This document shows, in pieces, positions 12,845-23,595 of a stretch of 64,000 nucleotides of DNA. Under the pieces are notes generated by a model, which saw only the letters and a list, made by a program, of their open reading frames with translations, searched no databases and had not been told where the DNA came from. Position 1 is the first letter of the stretch. Each line of letters begins with the position of its first letter. The stretch comes from Aquilaria yunnanensis (taxonomy: Eukaryota > Streptophyta > Magnoliopsida > Malvales > Thymelaeaceae): NCBI GenBank assembly GCA_039654915.1, contig CM077599.1, positions 65,462,501-65,526,500 on the forward strand, written 5' to 3'. Position numbers and translations under genes: made by a program.

Positions 12845-14697
12845 CAAAAGAATCGTATGGGCATGGCCTTGAGGTATGGTGAACTCTACAATGAGGTCCT
12901 GTGCATAAAGACAACATGAAAGCCCTGATATGTTTTCCTGAGGAAAACCCTCCGATGATCAATTCAGATTCCCAGTTGATAGAAGTTAATTTGTTGTCAA
13001 ACATGTTGAGTTTTTGTCAACTTTGACTATCATTTTCTACTTCACCACTTAACATTTTCTGCCAATTCTTGCTTCATTTTTTTTTTTTTGTAGGTTGGAG
13101 AAGCGGACCGTAGCATCGAAGTAGCACCAGGATGAGTGGAATGGAAACTGGGCATGCAAAAGTCAATTCAGGATGATAGCTGTGAGGCTTAGGCCCCATG
13201 AGTGGTGCCTAGGTGTCACAATGTAATTTGTCCCTACCTAACATTTCATGCTCTGAGGTCTAGGCACAGGGGACCCCGAGCCTGGAAGCCTAAGCTCCAA
13301 AAAACCCACTCTTGAAGCCTAGGTGCCTCTGTACTCAGGAAAAAATGATCCCCTACCTCTATTTTGAACTTAAGCATGCTATTGGTAAAGAATTTGATCC
13401 AAATTGGTAGGTGAATGGAAGAGACATCTCCAAGGCTTAGAAAAATCTGGAACCAAAGCTTGGGAAGACATTTTCTATCTTCATCTTCTCATCTTAGACT
13501 TAGGTTTTCATCACCATTTCTTCATCTACCTTGAAAGCACTTCTGGATTCTTACTTGGAGAAAACTTGGAGGACTTGAAAACTTGTAGGAATCAAGCATG
13601 TAGACTCTCTTACGTTTTTTCTTTCCTTCCTTTTTCTTATATTTAGACATGGATGCTCTTTTATATATATTCATGATTATGTTTTATTTAAGTATCAAGT
13701 AGTAGTCTTGACACTTTCTATGGTTGTAGCTACTTGGTTTGGTTAAGTTATTTGAATCAATGGCTATGTGATGTTGGTTTTCTTCCTATTGCTTATTTCT
13801 TCCTTTTCTTGTGCTTGTTGTATGTTAGCTAATTGATGGCTACAATTAGTTGCACTTTAGATTACTTTTAAACTCTTGGAAAAGATTAATTGTAATTGGA
13901 CCTAGGATAAATAGTTAATGATGATGGGCTTATTAGGAAACTAGTCTAAGTCATTAGGTGAAGGTAAAATGAGTACTAATGCCACTATCTAATCTTGTAT
14001 GTGGATCAAAATCCTTACTAAGCTTAGAATAAAGAGAGTTCATCCTTTCACTTGGAAAAGTAAGGATTCGATTAATTGACTTCACCAATAAGTAATGAAA
14101 ACTCAATCACTAGCGTAAATTCATTAACTAACCAACCCAAGTAGTGAACCCATAAGAAATGTGTTTTCATAACTTGATAAAAAAAACCATAAATTTACAT
14201 TACATTCTTGCATTCTAGTTTAGTAGCATTCCACTTAGGTAGGTTTAATTACTTGTATGACTTACTTACATTTCATTCAACTTTGATTGCTTAGCTAAAG
14301 TTAACTTAGAGTAATGGTACTTGGCAAACAATTCAATCAATCCTCATGGGAACGATGCTCTTCCTTGCCCAACTTTAACATCTACCATGCACTTACGGGT
14401 AAGGTTAGAAAATCACAACACCGGTGAACAGAGAATAACCAGTGGGTAAGAGTTAGAATGTTATATCTCGAGATTAGTGACTAAAGGTGTTTATATAGCC
14501 AAAGGAGATCCGAGTAAATAGCTTTTGGATTAGGATCTTCTAGCTAATCCTATAATTTTGGGATCTCAATTTCCACAGAGATGGTAATTCTCTAGTTAGC
14601 TTATTAGGCCTTTATGTTGTGGATCCATTAGATAAAGGCTTAATATCTGACCCATTTTCTACCATTATCACTTGCGATTTTAGTCTTCAAACTTTTC
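12845..14697 (-). repeat. Right-hand LTR, copy 1, split by a solo LTR
   Basis: The LTR runs from 12845 to 12971 and resumes at 14421, after a 1,444-bp solo LTR plus its duplicated target. The two halves join into the same order as the LTR at 16839-17219. It lacks the TGTTGGGG outer end. It also shares with the 16839 copy about 25 bases beyond the LTR (ATTTTAGTC then AACTTTTC), so both copies descend from one already truncated LTR and its flank. Confidence 0.7.
12977..14420 (+). mobile_element. Solo LTR, 1,444 bp, inside LTR copy 1
   Basis: The insert starts TGATAG and ends CACAACA. The flanking five bases are CCAGT (12972-12976) and CCGGT (14421-14425), a TSD with one difference. The undisturbed target can be read in the duplicate copy near 16965-16975. 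A TATA-like TTTATATATATT lies near 13660. The 3' end (phrases such as CTCATGGGAACGA and ACTTACGGGTAAGGTTAG) resembles LTR ends of large plant gypsy elements (Athila/Tat group); that placement is inference. No coding domains are seen. Confidence 0.82.
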
Positions 14698-16809
14698 TTT
14701 TTTGCCTTTGTTACTGCAGGTTTGTCATATCTTAGCCTCTGTAGAATGGCCATATAGTTTCGTTGGACCAAGATTTGGTTAACAAAAATAGTAGTGTCCC
14801 CAACAGGAGTAACAAAAAGCATCATTAGCCATCTAACATCATATCCGATGTGAAATTATACTTGGGCTGGCCTGCTGAGTATGACATTATAAGGCGAGAA
14901 GACGTCCAAGATTAGGAATTCTATAGTGTGAGAGTCACAAGTGACCTTTCCTTATTTATCCGTGCCCACCAGCATAAAGGGTAGATTAATGGTTCCAAAC
15001 GTGGGGAACTCCTTTCTTTCTAGCCTGAAGGTAGGCCCCAATGTAGGTCACAAGTAGGACCTCTTGATCTTTATTTTCTCTAACAAGTCAATGAACATGA
15101 CATTCACATTGGCTTCAATGTCTAAATATTATACGTCAAAATTGTTGATCTAAGTCTTGAATACTATAGGGTCCATATGTAGGACAAAGACCTTAGAGCC
15201 ATCAAGTCTTGTCAAAATTCTGCTTGGATCAGTCACCTCTAATTGAGCAACCTCTTGCTCTTGTCATTTTCTTGCCACTGAGGGCTCATCTTTAGTAATC
15301 ATGTGGATGACTTCGGCTAGTGGTCTAAGGTTCCCATTGTTCCACAGATAGGATTGTTACCTTCCTGGCCATTGTTCTCTAGCACGATCCTCACCATCGT
15401 TCTTTCTGTGAGTCCTCTCCTTATGCTTTTGGTAAAGGGAGCGACTGTTTGAATAGATATTTCTTCAACTCCCCCACTTATATCATCTCCTCAAGAAGTT
15501 TCTTCAACTGCCAACATTCTTTGGTGCCATGCCCATTATCTTTATGATGTCTGCAGTATTTCCTTGTGTCTATCTTGTTTAAGGGCTACATTAACTATTG
15601 CCATCTAGGGACTTGGTTTTTCCTCTCTAGGGCATATAGAATGTTCGATATGGTTTCTTTCAATGGTGGGAGAACGGGCTCTATTCGGGAGTGCTCATCA
15701 CTCCTACTTCTCTTTTTGTGTTCGCTATCTTTGCTTTTGGGTTGCTCCCTTAATACCGTTGGCCGATTAAGTTGTTTTGTGTGCATGTATTGCATTGTTT
15801 GGTCAATGAATTCCTTGATATCCATTATGAAGTTCTCATGAAGGTCCCAATTTAACCTTAAATCTCATGGTAGTCTCTGAGTAATAGCAACCAAGTACAA
15901 TTACAGAGATAGTCCCTGTACCTGCATGACCTCAACATTGAGCCGTCGAACGAAGTCTCTTTGGGGGTCGGCCTTGCCAAATCTTCAAAAGGTGAACCAC
16001 TGTCTTAGAGGTCGGCCGGCTTCCCAAGGAATGACGTAAGAATACTTGGGAGAAGTCCTTAAATGATGAGAATTAACGCCCCCAATTAATTCCAAACCAG
16101 GTACCGGCGGCTCCCGCGTAGCATTAAACCGAAGGCTCGACACATGATCGCATCAAAGGCCACTCCAATCTCATAGAGGTGACATATTTTGCAAATGATT
16201 GACTGGGTCAATAAGGCTATCGTGCAGTCAATCTTGGGTATGCGAAACTCTTCAGGGGTAAGAGCATTAATTATCTCGTCCATAAAAGGCTAGAGCCACA
16301 TGTATTCAACATTAATGTTGAAGGCAAAGCATTCTCTTAGGGCCTCGAAGGCCCACTTATATTGTTCCATTTGATCAAGTCTTTACAGATTAGTACTAAT
16401 GTTGTTAACTCTAGGATCGTCAAATCGGCCCAAGGATAATGAAGGCTCAGGAGTTTGTGCCCTTAGGAGTGAATCTTGAAGAGGGGCTTGGCAAGGCTCC
16501 CTAAGTGTTAAGTGGCTTCCTGCAGCTTCTTCAAGGGCTTTAGGCAAGGCCCTTTGATTCTCCTACTACAGCGTCGTTGTAAGTTGCTCGAATAAGGCAT
16601 GTTGTAAGGCTTGGAACCAGTCATTATTTAACGGTGCGGGGCACTTCCCCTTACGAGGGTCCTTCTGAGGTGCCGCAAATTCTTCTGAATCAGCTCACTT
16701 GTGGGCCTCTTCACCCACGGGTCCTACTGACTCAGTGGGATGACGACTCTTCTATTCGTTATCCAGTTGATCTTGGTTCTCCATGTAAGGCCTCTGGGTA
16801 TTCACCATG
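14698..16809 (-). pseudogene. gag-protease of the Tat element, duplication copy 2
   Basis: This repeats the copy 1 region in the same orientation at an offset of about 2.54 kb once the inserted solo LTR is discounted. The gag start ATG lies at 16809-16807 on the minus strand. Gag segments include DEIINALTPEEFRIPKID, DAIMCRAFGLMLRG (16283-16086) and, toward the end, PPLKETISNILYALERK (15825-15595). The protease part (about 15240-14700) is more decayed than copy 1. Stops and frameshifts break it. It ends abruptly at the duplication junction with no RT. Confidence 0.75.
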
Positions 16810-16838
16810 TTTCCCACAGATTGCACCAATTTATTAGT

Positions 16839-17219
16839 TGAAAGAATTGTATGGGCATGGCCCAGAGGTATGGTGAACTTTGCAATGGGGTCCTGCGCAC
16901 AAATACACCATCAAAGCCCTAAGATATTTTCCCGAGGGAAACCCTCTAACGATCAATTTAGATTCTCGGTGAACAGAGAAGAGCTAGTGGGTGAAGAGTC
17001 AGAATGTCATGTCTTTGGATTAGCAATTGATAATATTTATATAGCCAAAGAAGATCTAAGTAAATAGCTCTTAGATAAAGATCCACTAGCTAATCTTGTA
17101 ATTTTTTTATCTCAATTTCTTTAGAGATTTTAATTCGTTGGTTACTTTATTAGGCCTCTATGTTGTTGATCCATCAGATAAGGGCTTAATATCTGACCCA
17201 TTTTCTACCACTATTGTTT
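16839..17219 (-). repeat. Right-hand LTR, copy 2 (original 5' LTR)
   Basis: Begins TGAAAG at 16839, directly next to a putative primer-binding region (16810-16832; minus strand reads TTGGTGCAATCTGTGGG). It matches the left LTR over most of its length but lacks the final TGTTGGGGCCCC part, so the outer end is lost near 17219. Confidence 0.68.
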
Positions 17220-18900
17220 GCCATTTTAGTCGTCGAACTTTTCCAAATGACCATTGGATCTCCAATTTTGCTTCGTCTCGTATTTTTCTAGATTTAACCT
17301 ATTTTATTCTTTGAATTTTTTATTTTAGTCTCTAGACTTTCTTGTCTAATAAACAAGCACCCAATTTTCAATGCTTTTATAATGGCTTGACAGGCTGTTG
17401 TGGCAACGCACAAGTCAATTTCCTTGTATGGTACTAACTCTACAAAGAAATTATATGAAGGAGTTTACAAAAATTATGTGGCTATAATTGATTGAACCAA
17501 AATTAAGAACATGATTTACATAAATTTATAAATCGAATTTAAATTGTCAAGTAACTATCTTACACAACTCAAAATTCATTAGTGCAAAACTTTTTTCTTA
17601 TAGTTTCTTTTCTATACTTATAGGTGCCTTCAACCCAAATAAGCCAACAACTAGACCACTTATTTTCAATATTACTCCTTTTGTTTTGTTTAGAATCAAT
17701 GTTATTTAAAATTTAAGATGTTTTCTTGCAAATTAATTTTGTTTCTTGTCCCTAAGTTGCAAGAAGTAACAAAAAAATAATTATTTTTTGAAAAATAAAA
17801 TTAAAAGTAAATTTTAGACTAGATTTTAATTATATATACGAGTTGAGCAAATATCACTATGTTTAATAATAATGGGTAATAATTACTTATTTTCACAATA
17901 AGCTTAATTAATCTCAAGGTCGCAAACCATGATAAACAAAAATCCTAGCGCTCTCTTCCTCACAAGAGTAGCCAAAACAAACCGTAGTGGGCCAAATCTT
18001 GGTCATTTTCTCTTTTTTTTTTGTCTTTTGATGGTCTTACTCTTCTTTTCCTTTGGAGACCAATGTGAAGGAACAAAGACTCTATTAGTAGAGAAAGGGC
18101 AAAGGGTATTGGGGTTCACGGATCTAACTACAGAGTGGAGCACATGGATCCAACCACAAGCTAAAGCCCAACATTCTGATAAATGATAGAGGTAGCTATA
18201 TTTGCTGAGCACTACTGTCATTTCAATTTGACTAGATGCCAGCAATCAAAGTTAAATCAGACTCAACCCATGCTTATCTTCAAGGAATCAGAGGTTATAT
18301 GATGAATTATTGGCGTCTCAATACTATTCCTAAAGTGATCCGAATCAATTTGTCAATTTTCTTTTTACCTTTAGTGTCAAGTTTATCTGTTAGTTTGTAC
18401 AAGTCAATGTTTGATTGGTGTCTAATTTTATGTTGTTGTGTTTGTTGGCGTGTTTGTTGTTTGCTCATGTTATATTTTTGGGTTTTCTTCTCAATTTACT
18501 GGAATGAATCATGTTATTTACAAAAATTTTCTTCTGTTTATGACATCTAAAGACATAGAAACGAGAAATACTAAACTTAGAATTGATTTATCTTTTAGAG
18601 CTACACCCTTCAATATCAATTTATAAACACTGTATGATTTGCAGTTAGTGGAATGAATGTCATTTATAAGAAAAAAAAATAAAAAATAATGATCTCATGG
18701 TCGCTATTTTTTTTTTTTTACTCGAACAGCATGACATGCCATACTTTAATTGAATGACAAAAAGAGAGTCATTGGGTGGGCCCTCGCCCGCCGACGGAAG
18801 ACGGAAGTGGCCCAGAAAGCCCCAGAAGTTGGGTTCAAACTCAAAAGTCCAGAAACAGCCAGTGCAAAACGAAGAACTCTGCCTCATTTTGCCTCTGCCA
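17220..18900. other. Intergenic, no gene seen
   Basis: AT-rich sequence between the Tat element and the bZIP gene. Short open frames (for example 17929-18186 and 18236-18550) show no recognisable protein and are rich in hydrophobic residues from T-rich DNA. The last 150 bases may already belong to the promoter and 5' leader of the bZIP gene. Confidence 0.6.
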
Positions 18901-18901
18901 C

Positions 18902-18912
18902 CACGTCACGTG
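18902..18912 (+). promoter_or_regulatory. G-box / ABRE cluster upstream of the bZIP gene
   Basis: CACGTCACGTG contains a perfect G-box CACGTG (18907-18912) overlapping a second ACGT core. It lies about 520 bp before the bZIP start codon. ACGT-core elements of this kind (ABREs) are the known binding sites of group A bZIPs, so auto- or ABA-regulation is plausible. Only the motif is seen; use is inferred. Confidence 0.5.
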
Positions 18913-19432
18913 TAATTCTCATGTTGCAACAAGTTACAGGCAGAGGAAACGCCAAAGGAGGAATTTTTTACCCTGTGGATCCAAAAATCGAAGGTCACCC
19001 AGGTACAATTTGAACGATATTATCTGTTTCTTTGGTATTTTTAGGAAAAATTGATCTGATTATCCATGAAAGTCCTCGGCTTTGTAGTTGATCGAAATCG
19101 TTCTGAAAAATTCGGTTTTGAGCGGAAAGCTCTCAACTTGATGGATGAATTTGCTTCGATCGAAACTGGGGATCATGCGGGATTTCAAGGGTTTCAACTT
19201 TCGAGAACTATTGTTTTGATTCAGTTTTTTTCCCCTTTGTTACTGTTGATTGTTCCTTTGAATTCTGAATCTCTGATGTTGAAAAAAGGGAAGATTATTT
19301 GAGGGTCCTACCTTGAAATCATGTGGGATTTTTATTTTTATTTTTTGTGATGGTTGGTTTTGGTGCATGTGTATGCTGATAGGTTTTCGAGTTGGGGAGA
19401 GGGAGATTTTGTGTTGATTGGAGCTCAAAGTT

Positions 19433-21309
19433 ATGGCATCCCATTTACAGCCATCGCCACTTCCAAGGCTTAACTCCTGGTACAGTCTTACTCTTAATGA
19501 AGTAGAAAACCAACTAGGGAACCTGGGGAAACCCCTGGGAAGCTTGAACCTAGATGAGCTTCTTAGTAATGTGTGGAGCACACCGTCGAACCAATCCACA
19601 GGGACGGACGGTGACGCAAGCACTTTGTCTGCGTCTTCTCTTCAACGGCAAGCTAGTCTTAGTTTGGCTCGATCTTTGAGCGGGAGGACAGTTGATCAGG
19701 TGTGGAAGGACATACAACGAGGGCAGAAGAAGAGATTTTTTGTGGAGATGAAGGATCAGGAAAGGGAACCAAGCCTTGGTGAGACTACACTTGAGGATTT
19801 CTTGGTACAAGCAGGCCTTTTTGCTGCTGAGACTTCTTTAGCTCCTTCCATGGAACTTGATCTCGACAGCAGTGATGTTGGAACCCCACACAGTTTTCCA
19901 CAGCAAATTGACTTGTTGCCTTCTCGGTCAATCAGCACACTTACAGACACAGTGACACCCGGCAGTAAAAGGGATGCTCAAGATGCATTCGAGAAAACTA
20001 TAGATAGGAGGTTGAGGAGAAAGATAAAGAACAGGGAATCAGCTGCACGTTCAAGAGCCAGAAAACAGGCAAGTTCTTGGGCACATTCTTTAGAAATGAC
20101 TCAGTATTCAATTTGATTATGGGACCTTGAACTTACTCAGTTCTGAGCTGGCTGGCTGTTTTACATTGCACAGGCATACCATAATCAGCTTGTAACCAAG
20201 GTTTCGGGTCTTGAAGAGCAGAACTTAAAGCTCAAGAAAGAAAAGGTAGGATTGTCATCCAAGCGTCGCAAGTTATGGAACAGACTTTATGAAATATTGA
20301 AGTTTGCTCTTTTTTCTAGGTGTCCATGGTGTTTTACTTCTAGGGCAAGATTTTGGTAACAGAGATACGGCAAATGATGAAGTTTGCTCATTTGAATTGG
20401 TGTTTTCTTATGCACTCATATTGCATCAATCCTTATGCATTAATATCACATAAATTGCCATGTGACCATTGCTCTTCACAGCTGACTTGTTATTTTTTCA
20501 GAAGATTTTTATGCTGTATCAAGTTTATTCTCTTGTTTATTTCTAGTAGAGAGCTCTAAACTATTACTTCATCAGTTCAGAAAAGAATGACATTTTTTTC
20601 ATTTTCACAGAATTTCTCATTTTCACAGAATTTAAGAATGTTGGTCCAAGGCATCCTTTTTGGTTAATTTCCTTCCAGTCCCTTATGTGCATGTCTGTTA
20701 TGCAAGTGTTGCTTTAATGGTTTACATCCAATAGGTAAAGTTAGACGACCACAGGACCTTATGATAAATATATATTGTTGCCATTCACTTTAGAGCACAA
20801 AATTTTGAAAGTGTTAAACTTTTGAGACAAAGGGAGTGGCATTTATAGTAGCTGAATTTAAGCTGTTGAGTGTTGATTAAATGAACCAGTTTTGTGTTTC
20901 TGAATGAACTTTCCTTTAGATTTTACACCCATCAAGTTATTTTTCTTCATGTCTCTTTCGTTCTTTATTCTTGGGTTTTGTTTTCTTAACTTCCATGTAG
21001 TAGCCCTTTCATCGTGGACTTATGGATGCTACTTATGAAAGTTGGTTCGATGACTAGAAGCATAGCCAAAACAATTGGTTAGGTTCTGAAAGACCGTAAC
21101 TTTCGTTTGTTCCTCATTAGTGGAATAGCAACCATGCTATATCCAGATCTGGGTCACTGGAAACAAACAACTGGGAAATGATTTTCATGTTGAATATATT
21201 CACATTACCCTTATCGAAACTCGTTTTGCAGGACTTTGAAAAGATGGTGGAGTCTGACTTAGTGGAAACAAGGTACCAGCTTAGAAGAACAAGTTCAGCC
21301 AATTTCTAA
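19433..21309 (+). CDS. Group A bZIP transcription factor (ABI5/AREB/DPBF-like)
   Basis: Three coding exons, 19433-20068, 20174-20245 and 21232-21309, give 261 residues. The start is the ATG at 19433. Group A hallmarks are in order: YSLTLNEVENQLG (17-29), RTVDQVWKDIQ (85-95), PSLGETTLEDFLVQAG (113-128), the basic region KIKNRESAARSRARKQ (197-212), a short leucine zipper, and the C-terminal QLRRTSSANF. RQAS and RRTSS are likely SnRK2-type phosphorylation sites. Such factors bind ABRE/G-box DNA in the nucleus and act in ABA, seed or stress responses. The protein is short: the Gln/Pro-rich stretch usual between the third motif and the basic region is nearly absent. Intron 1 is GC-AG (donor CAG|GCAAGT), between the basic region and zipper. 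A 5' UTR intron is possible (donor near 18999, acceptor near 19382). It converges on eIF3i. Confidence 0.88.
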
Positions 21310-23595
21310 CCTAATCTTCCAATAGTTGCGTAAGTAGTCCTGATAGGGTAATCTGATGAGAGATGATCTACCGATCGCTGGTTTTTGTTGCGAATATGCT
21401 ATTCCCTATCGGGGCATGACTTTATGTAGATTTATGATTAGGATACATAGTGCCTAATACTAATACTCACAATATGCATGTTCATAGAAATCTAGGCTTG
21501 TATTTTCAGTTTTCTGGGTTTTGCTGGAGTCATTAGCTCCTGATATTGGGTAAAAAGACATGTTTTGGATGTAAGAATGGCAAAATCCTGCTTCATTTTG
21601 CTGTTGCTGCCAGATGGGGAATTCAATATATGTTTTCCAATTCTGCATATTTCTTTCTTGTTGAGTTATACTATGTTGATTTTCGCCAGATGGATGTCAG
21701 TTGGTTCAAAGCACTTGCAGAAACTTTTTTTTTATTTTTTTGGTAATTAGAAGCTTCTATACAAGTATAAGGTGGGAGGCACTCCATAGTAAAGGGAAAG
21801 AGGAAATGTCTATTTTCCTGGGATCTGGAATGGCACTGATTCATCACAACTAGCATTTTATGATAAGTTTAGTGGAAGTAATGTTCGAACTCTTGACCTC
21901 CACCTTGGTGTCCTAAGCCTCAACCCAGTCGTTGAGGCTTTAGGACCTTACGGAACTTGTAAGCTTAGCAAATGCACAGGTTTGAACTGTGAACTAACAG
22001 AACCTGTAAGATTTTCAAGCTCCTTAGCAAATGCCCAAGAATTACTGCCATTATAGAAATATTACACGTTCACCAAATTATGGAATTTAACAGATTGAAA
22101 TCATTTTCTACTAATCGTATAACACCGTGGATTATTGTGCTGTAAATTGCTTACCATAATATGCGATGTACATGTTTTTATTTTGTCGGTTCGTATCAAC
22201 ATTTTTTTTTTTTGGTTTTTTGTTTGTCTTTTTTGTTTTAATGAATTACTGAAATATATCACAGTACAATAGATGAGAATAAAAATTGATATTTCTTCAT
22301 CTCATTTTAAATCATCATGAAATAGTAAAATATAATTGTGTTTGTGTAAACATTTTTCGTCTTTTTTTCTTTCTTGTTACTTTGCTTTTGTGAAGGTCGT
22401 TAAATTCTTTGAAGGGTCGGCCGTAGTGCTTTGCAGGAGGCCTAAAGTAATCGTGCTTGGTGCTAATACTACAAAGATATTGTTGAGCTTAGCAAGGATA
22501 TTGCTGATTTACTACTCTTTTAGAACAAAATTTAATTAGTATATAATTTTTTCCTAAGGAAATTATAATGAAAAGAATTCATACATAGGTTAAAATGTAT
22601 AATAATGTTATGAGCAATATTTTTCATCTTCAGATAATATTTAAGTAATTTTTTATCTCTAAAATCGGTAATGATACACTACGATATATATGCAGGTATT
22701 AAAAACATTGCGCCTATTTAAATACGTACAATGTGATGGATGAAAAGTGTATTGTGTAAAAATATTGTAATAGGGTACCAAAATGTAAATTGGTTCCGAA
22801 ATGGTAGTTATTGGTGTTTTTCTCACTTATAATGTTTACAAAGACTTGATTAGGTCATATACACATAACTACACGCACACTTAAAACTGACGCATTTGGA
22901 GTGAAAAATTGAATCTTGAACCCTATCAAGTGATCTGTGTTTTTTTTATTGGATAATTAGAAACATTTACATAAGGTATATAAATTTTGAGATATATATA
23001 TCAAAAGTTGACGGGTAGGTTTCAAACTACAGACGTACCCTCTCTTCCCTTCAAGAAAAGATTGGTCACTGTTGATTACTCCTTATTCCAGCTTAATCGC
23101 ACACCAAAAGCGAACCCAGAAACAAAGCTCCCAACTTTCAACCCAAAAGAGCTCTGTAACTCGCCCAAATTTTAACATTGCACTTAAAATAGGGATTCTA
23201 AACGATCCTATGAAAAATAAATTGCAGTCCAAAAGGTTCCCAAGATCAAGAGTAAACGGTATAACCTTGAACCAATCATCACCAACCTTGATGATAGAAG
23301 AAGTGATTTTGTTTCCTTGGTAACGTTGTTGATCTGGGGGGCGTAAATCATAAAATACAGGAAGTTTTAAGTAATTTATATAGCTGCAAGTATACAAACA
23401 AGTGAATGGCCAAAGCAGAAAACATGAAAACGAAAGAGCGGGCGGCAAAAAACAAGGGTAATCAGTAGCTCTACTTAGCTCTAATCTGTCACAAAATTCC
23501 CTTCCTTCAACAGACACCAATCACAAGAAGTTGGAAGTTAATCTTCGTTTTGACTCTAGTGATCTTCAGAACCAAACCTTAGCTTTGTGAAAATT
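21310..23595. other. Intergenic between convergent bZIP and eIF3i genes
   Basis: Contains the 3' flanks of both genes and AT-rich sequence. One minus-strand open frame (23520-23083, 145 codons) has a protein-like middle (for example FYDLRPPDQQRYQGNK and GDDWFKVIPF) that I do not recognise. It could be a gene fragment or a chance frame. Nothing else is supported. Confidence 0.5.

Larger units (their letters stand above)
2527..17219 (-). mobile_element. Degenerate Ty3/gypsy retrotransposon, Tat lineage
   Basis: Read on the minus strand, the order is LTR (right), gag, aspartic protease, reverse transcriptase, RNase H, second RNase H, integrase, an opposite-strand ORF, LTR (left). The extra RNase H and the antisense ORF between integrase and 3' LTR are known traits of the Tat lineage of plant Ty3/gypsy elements. 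All frames carry stops and frameshifts. The element contains two solo LTRs (7226-8119 and 12977-14420) and a 2.54 kb tandem duplication of its right end (copy 1 about 10700-14697, copy 2 about 14698-17243). Without these it would be roughly 9.8 kb. No TSD for the whole element is visible because the right-hand LTR has lost its outer end. Lineage is inferred from domain order, not from a phylogeny. Confidence 0.8.

Noticed and set aside
17929..18550. Small hydrophobic open frames as genes
   Set aside because: No recognisable domain, and the composition reflects T-rich DNA.
19418..19432. Upstream TTG as bZIP start
   Set aside because: A plant nuclear gene is expected to start at ATG; the first in-frame ATG is at 19433.
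20065..20080. GT donor (CAA|GTTC) for bZIP intron 1 instead of GC
   Set aside because: It adds four bases and shifts the frame out of the conserved AYHNQLVTKV zipper start.
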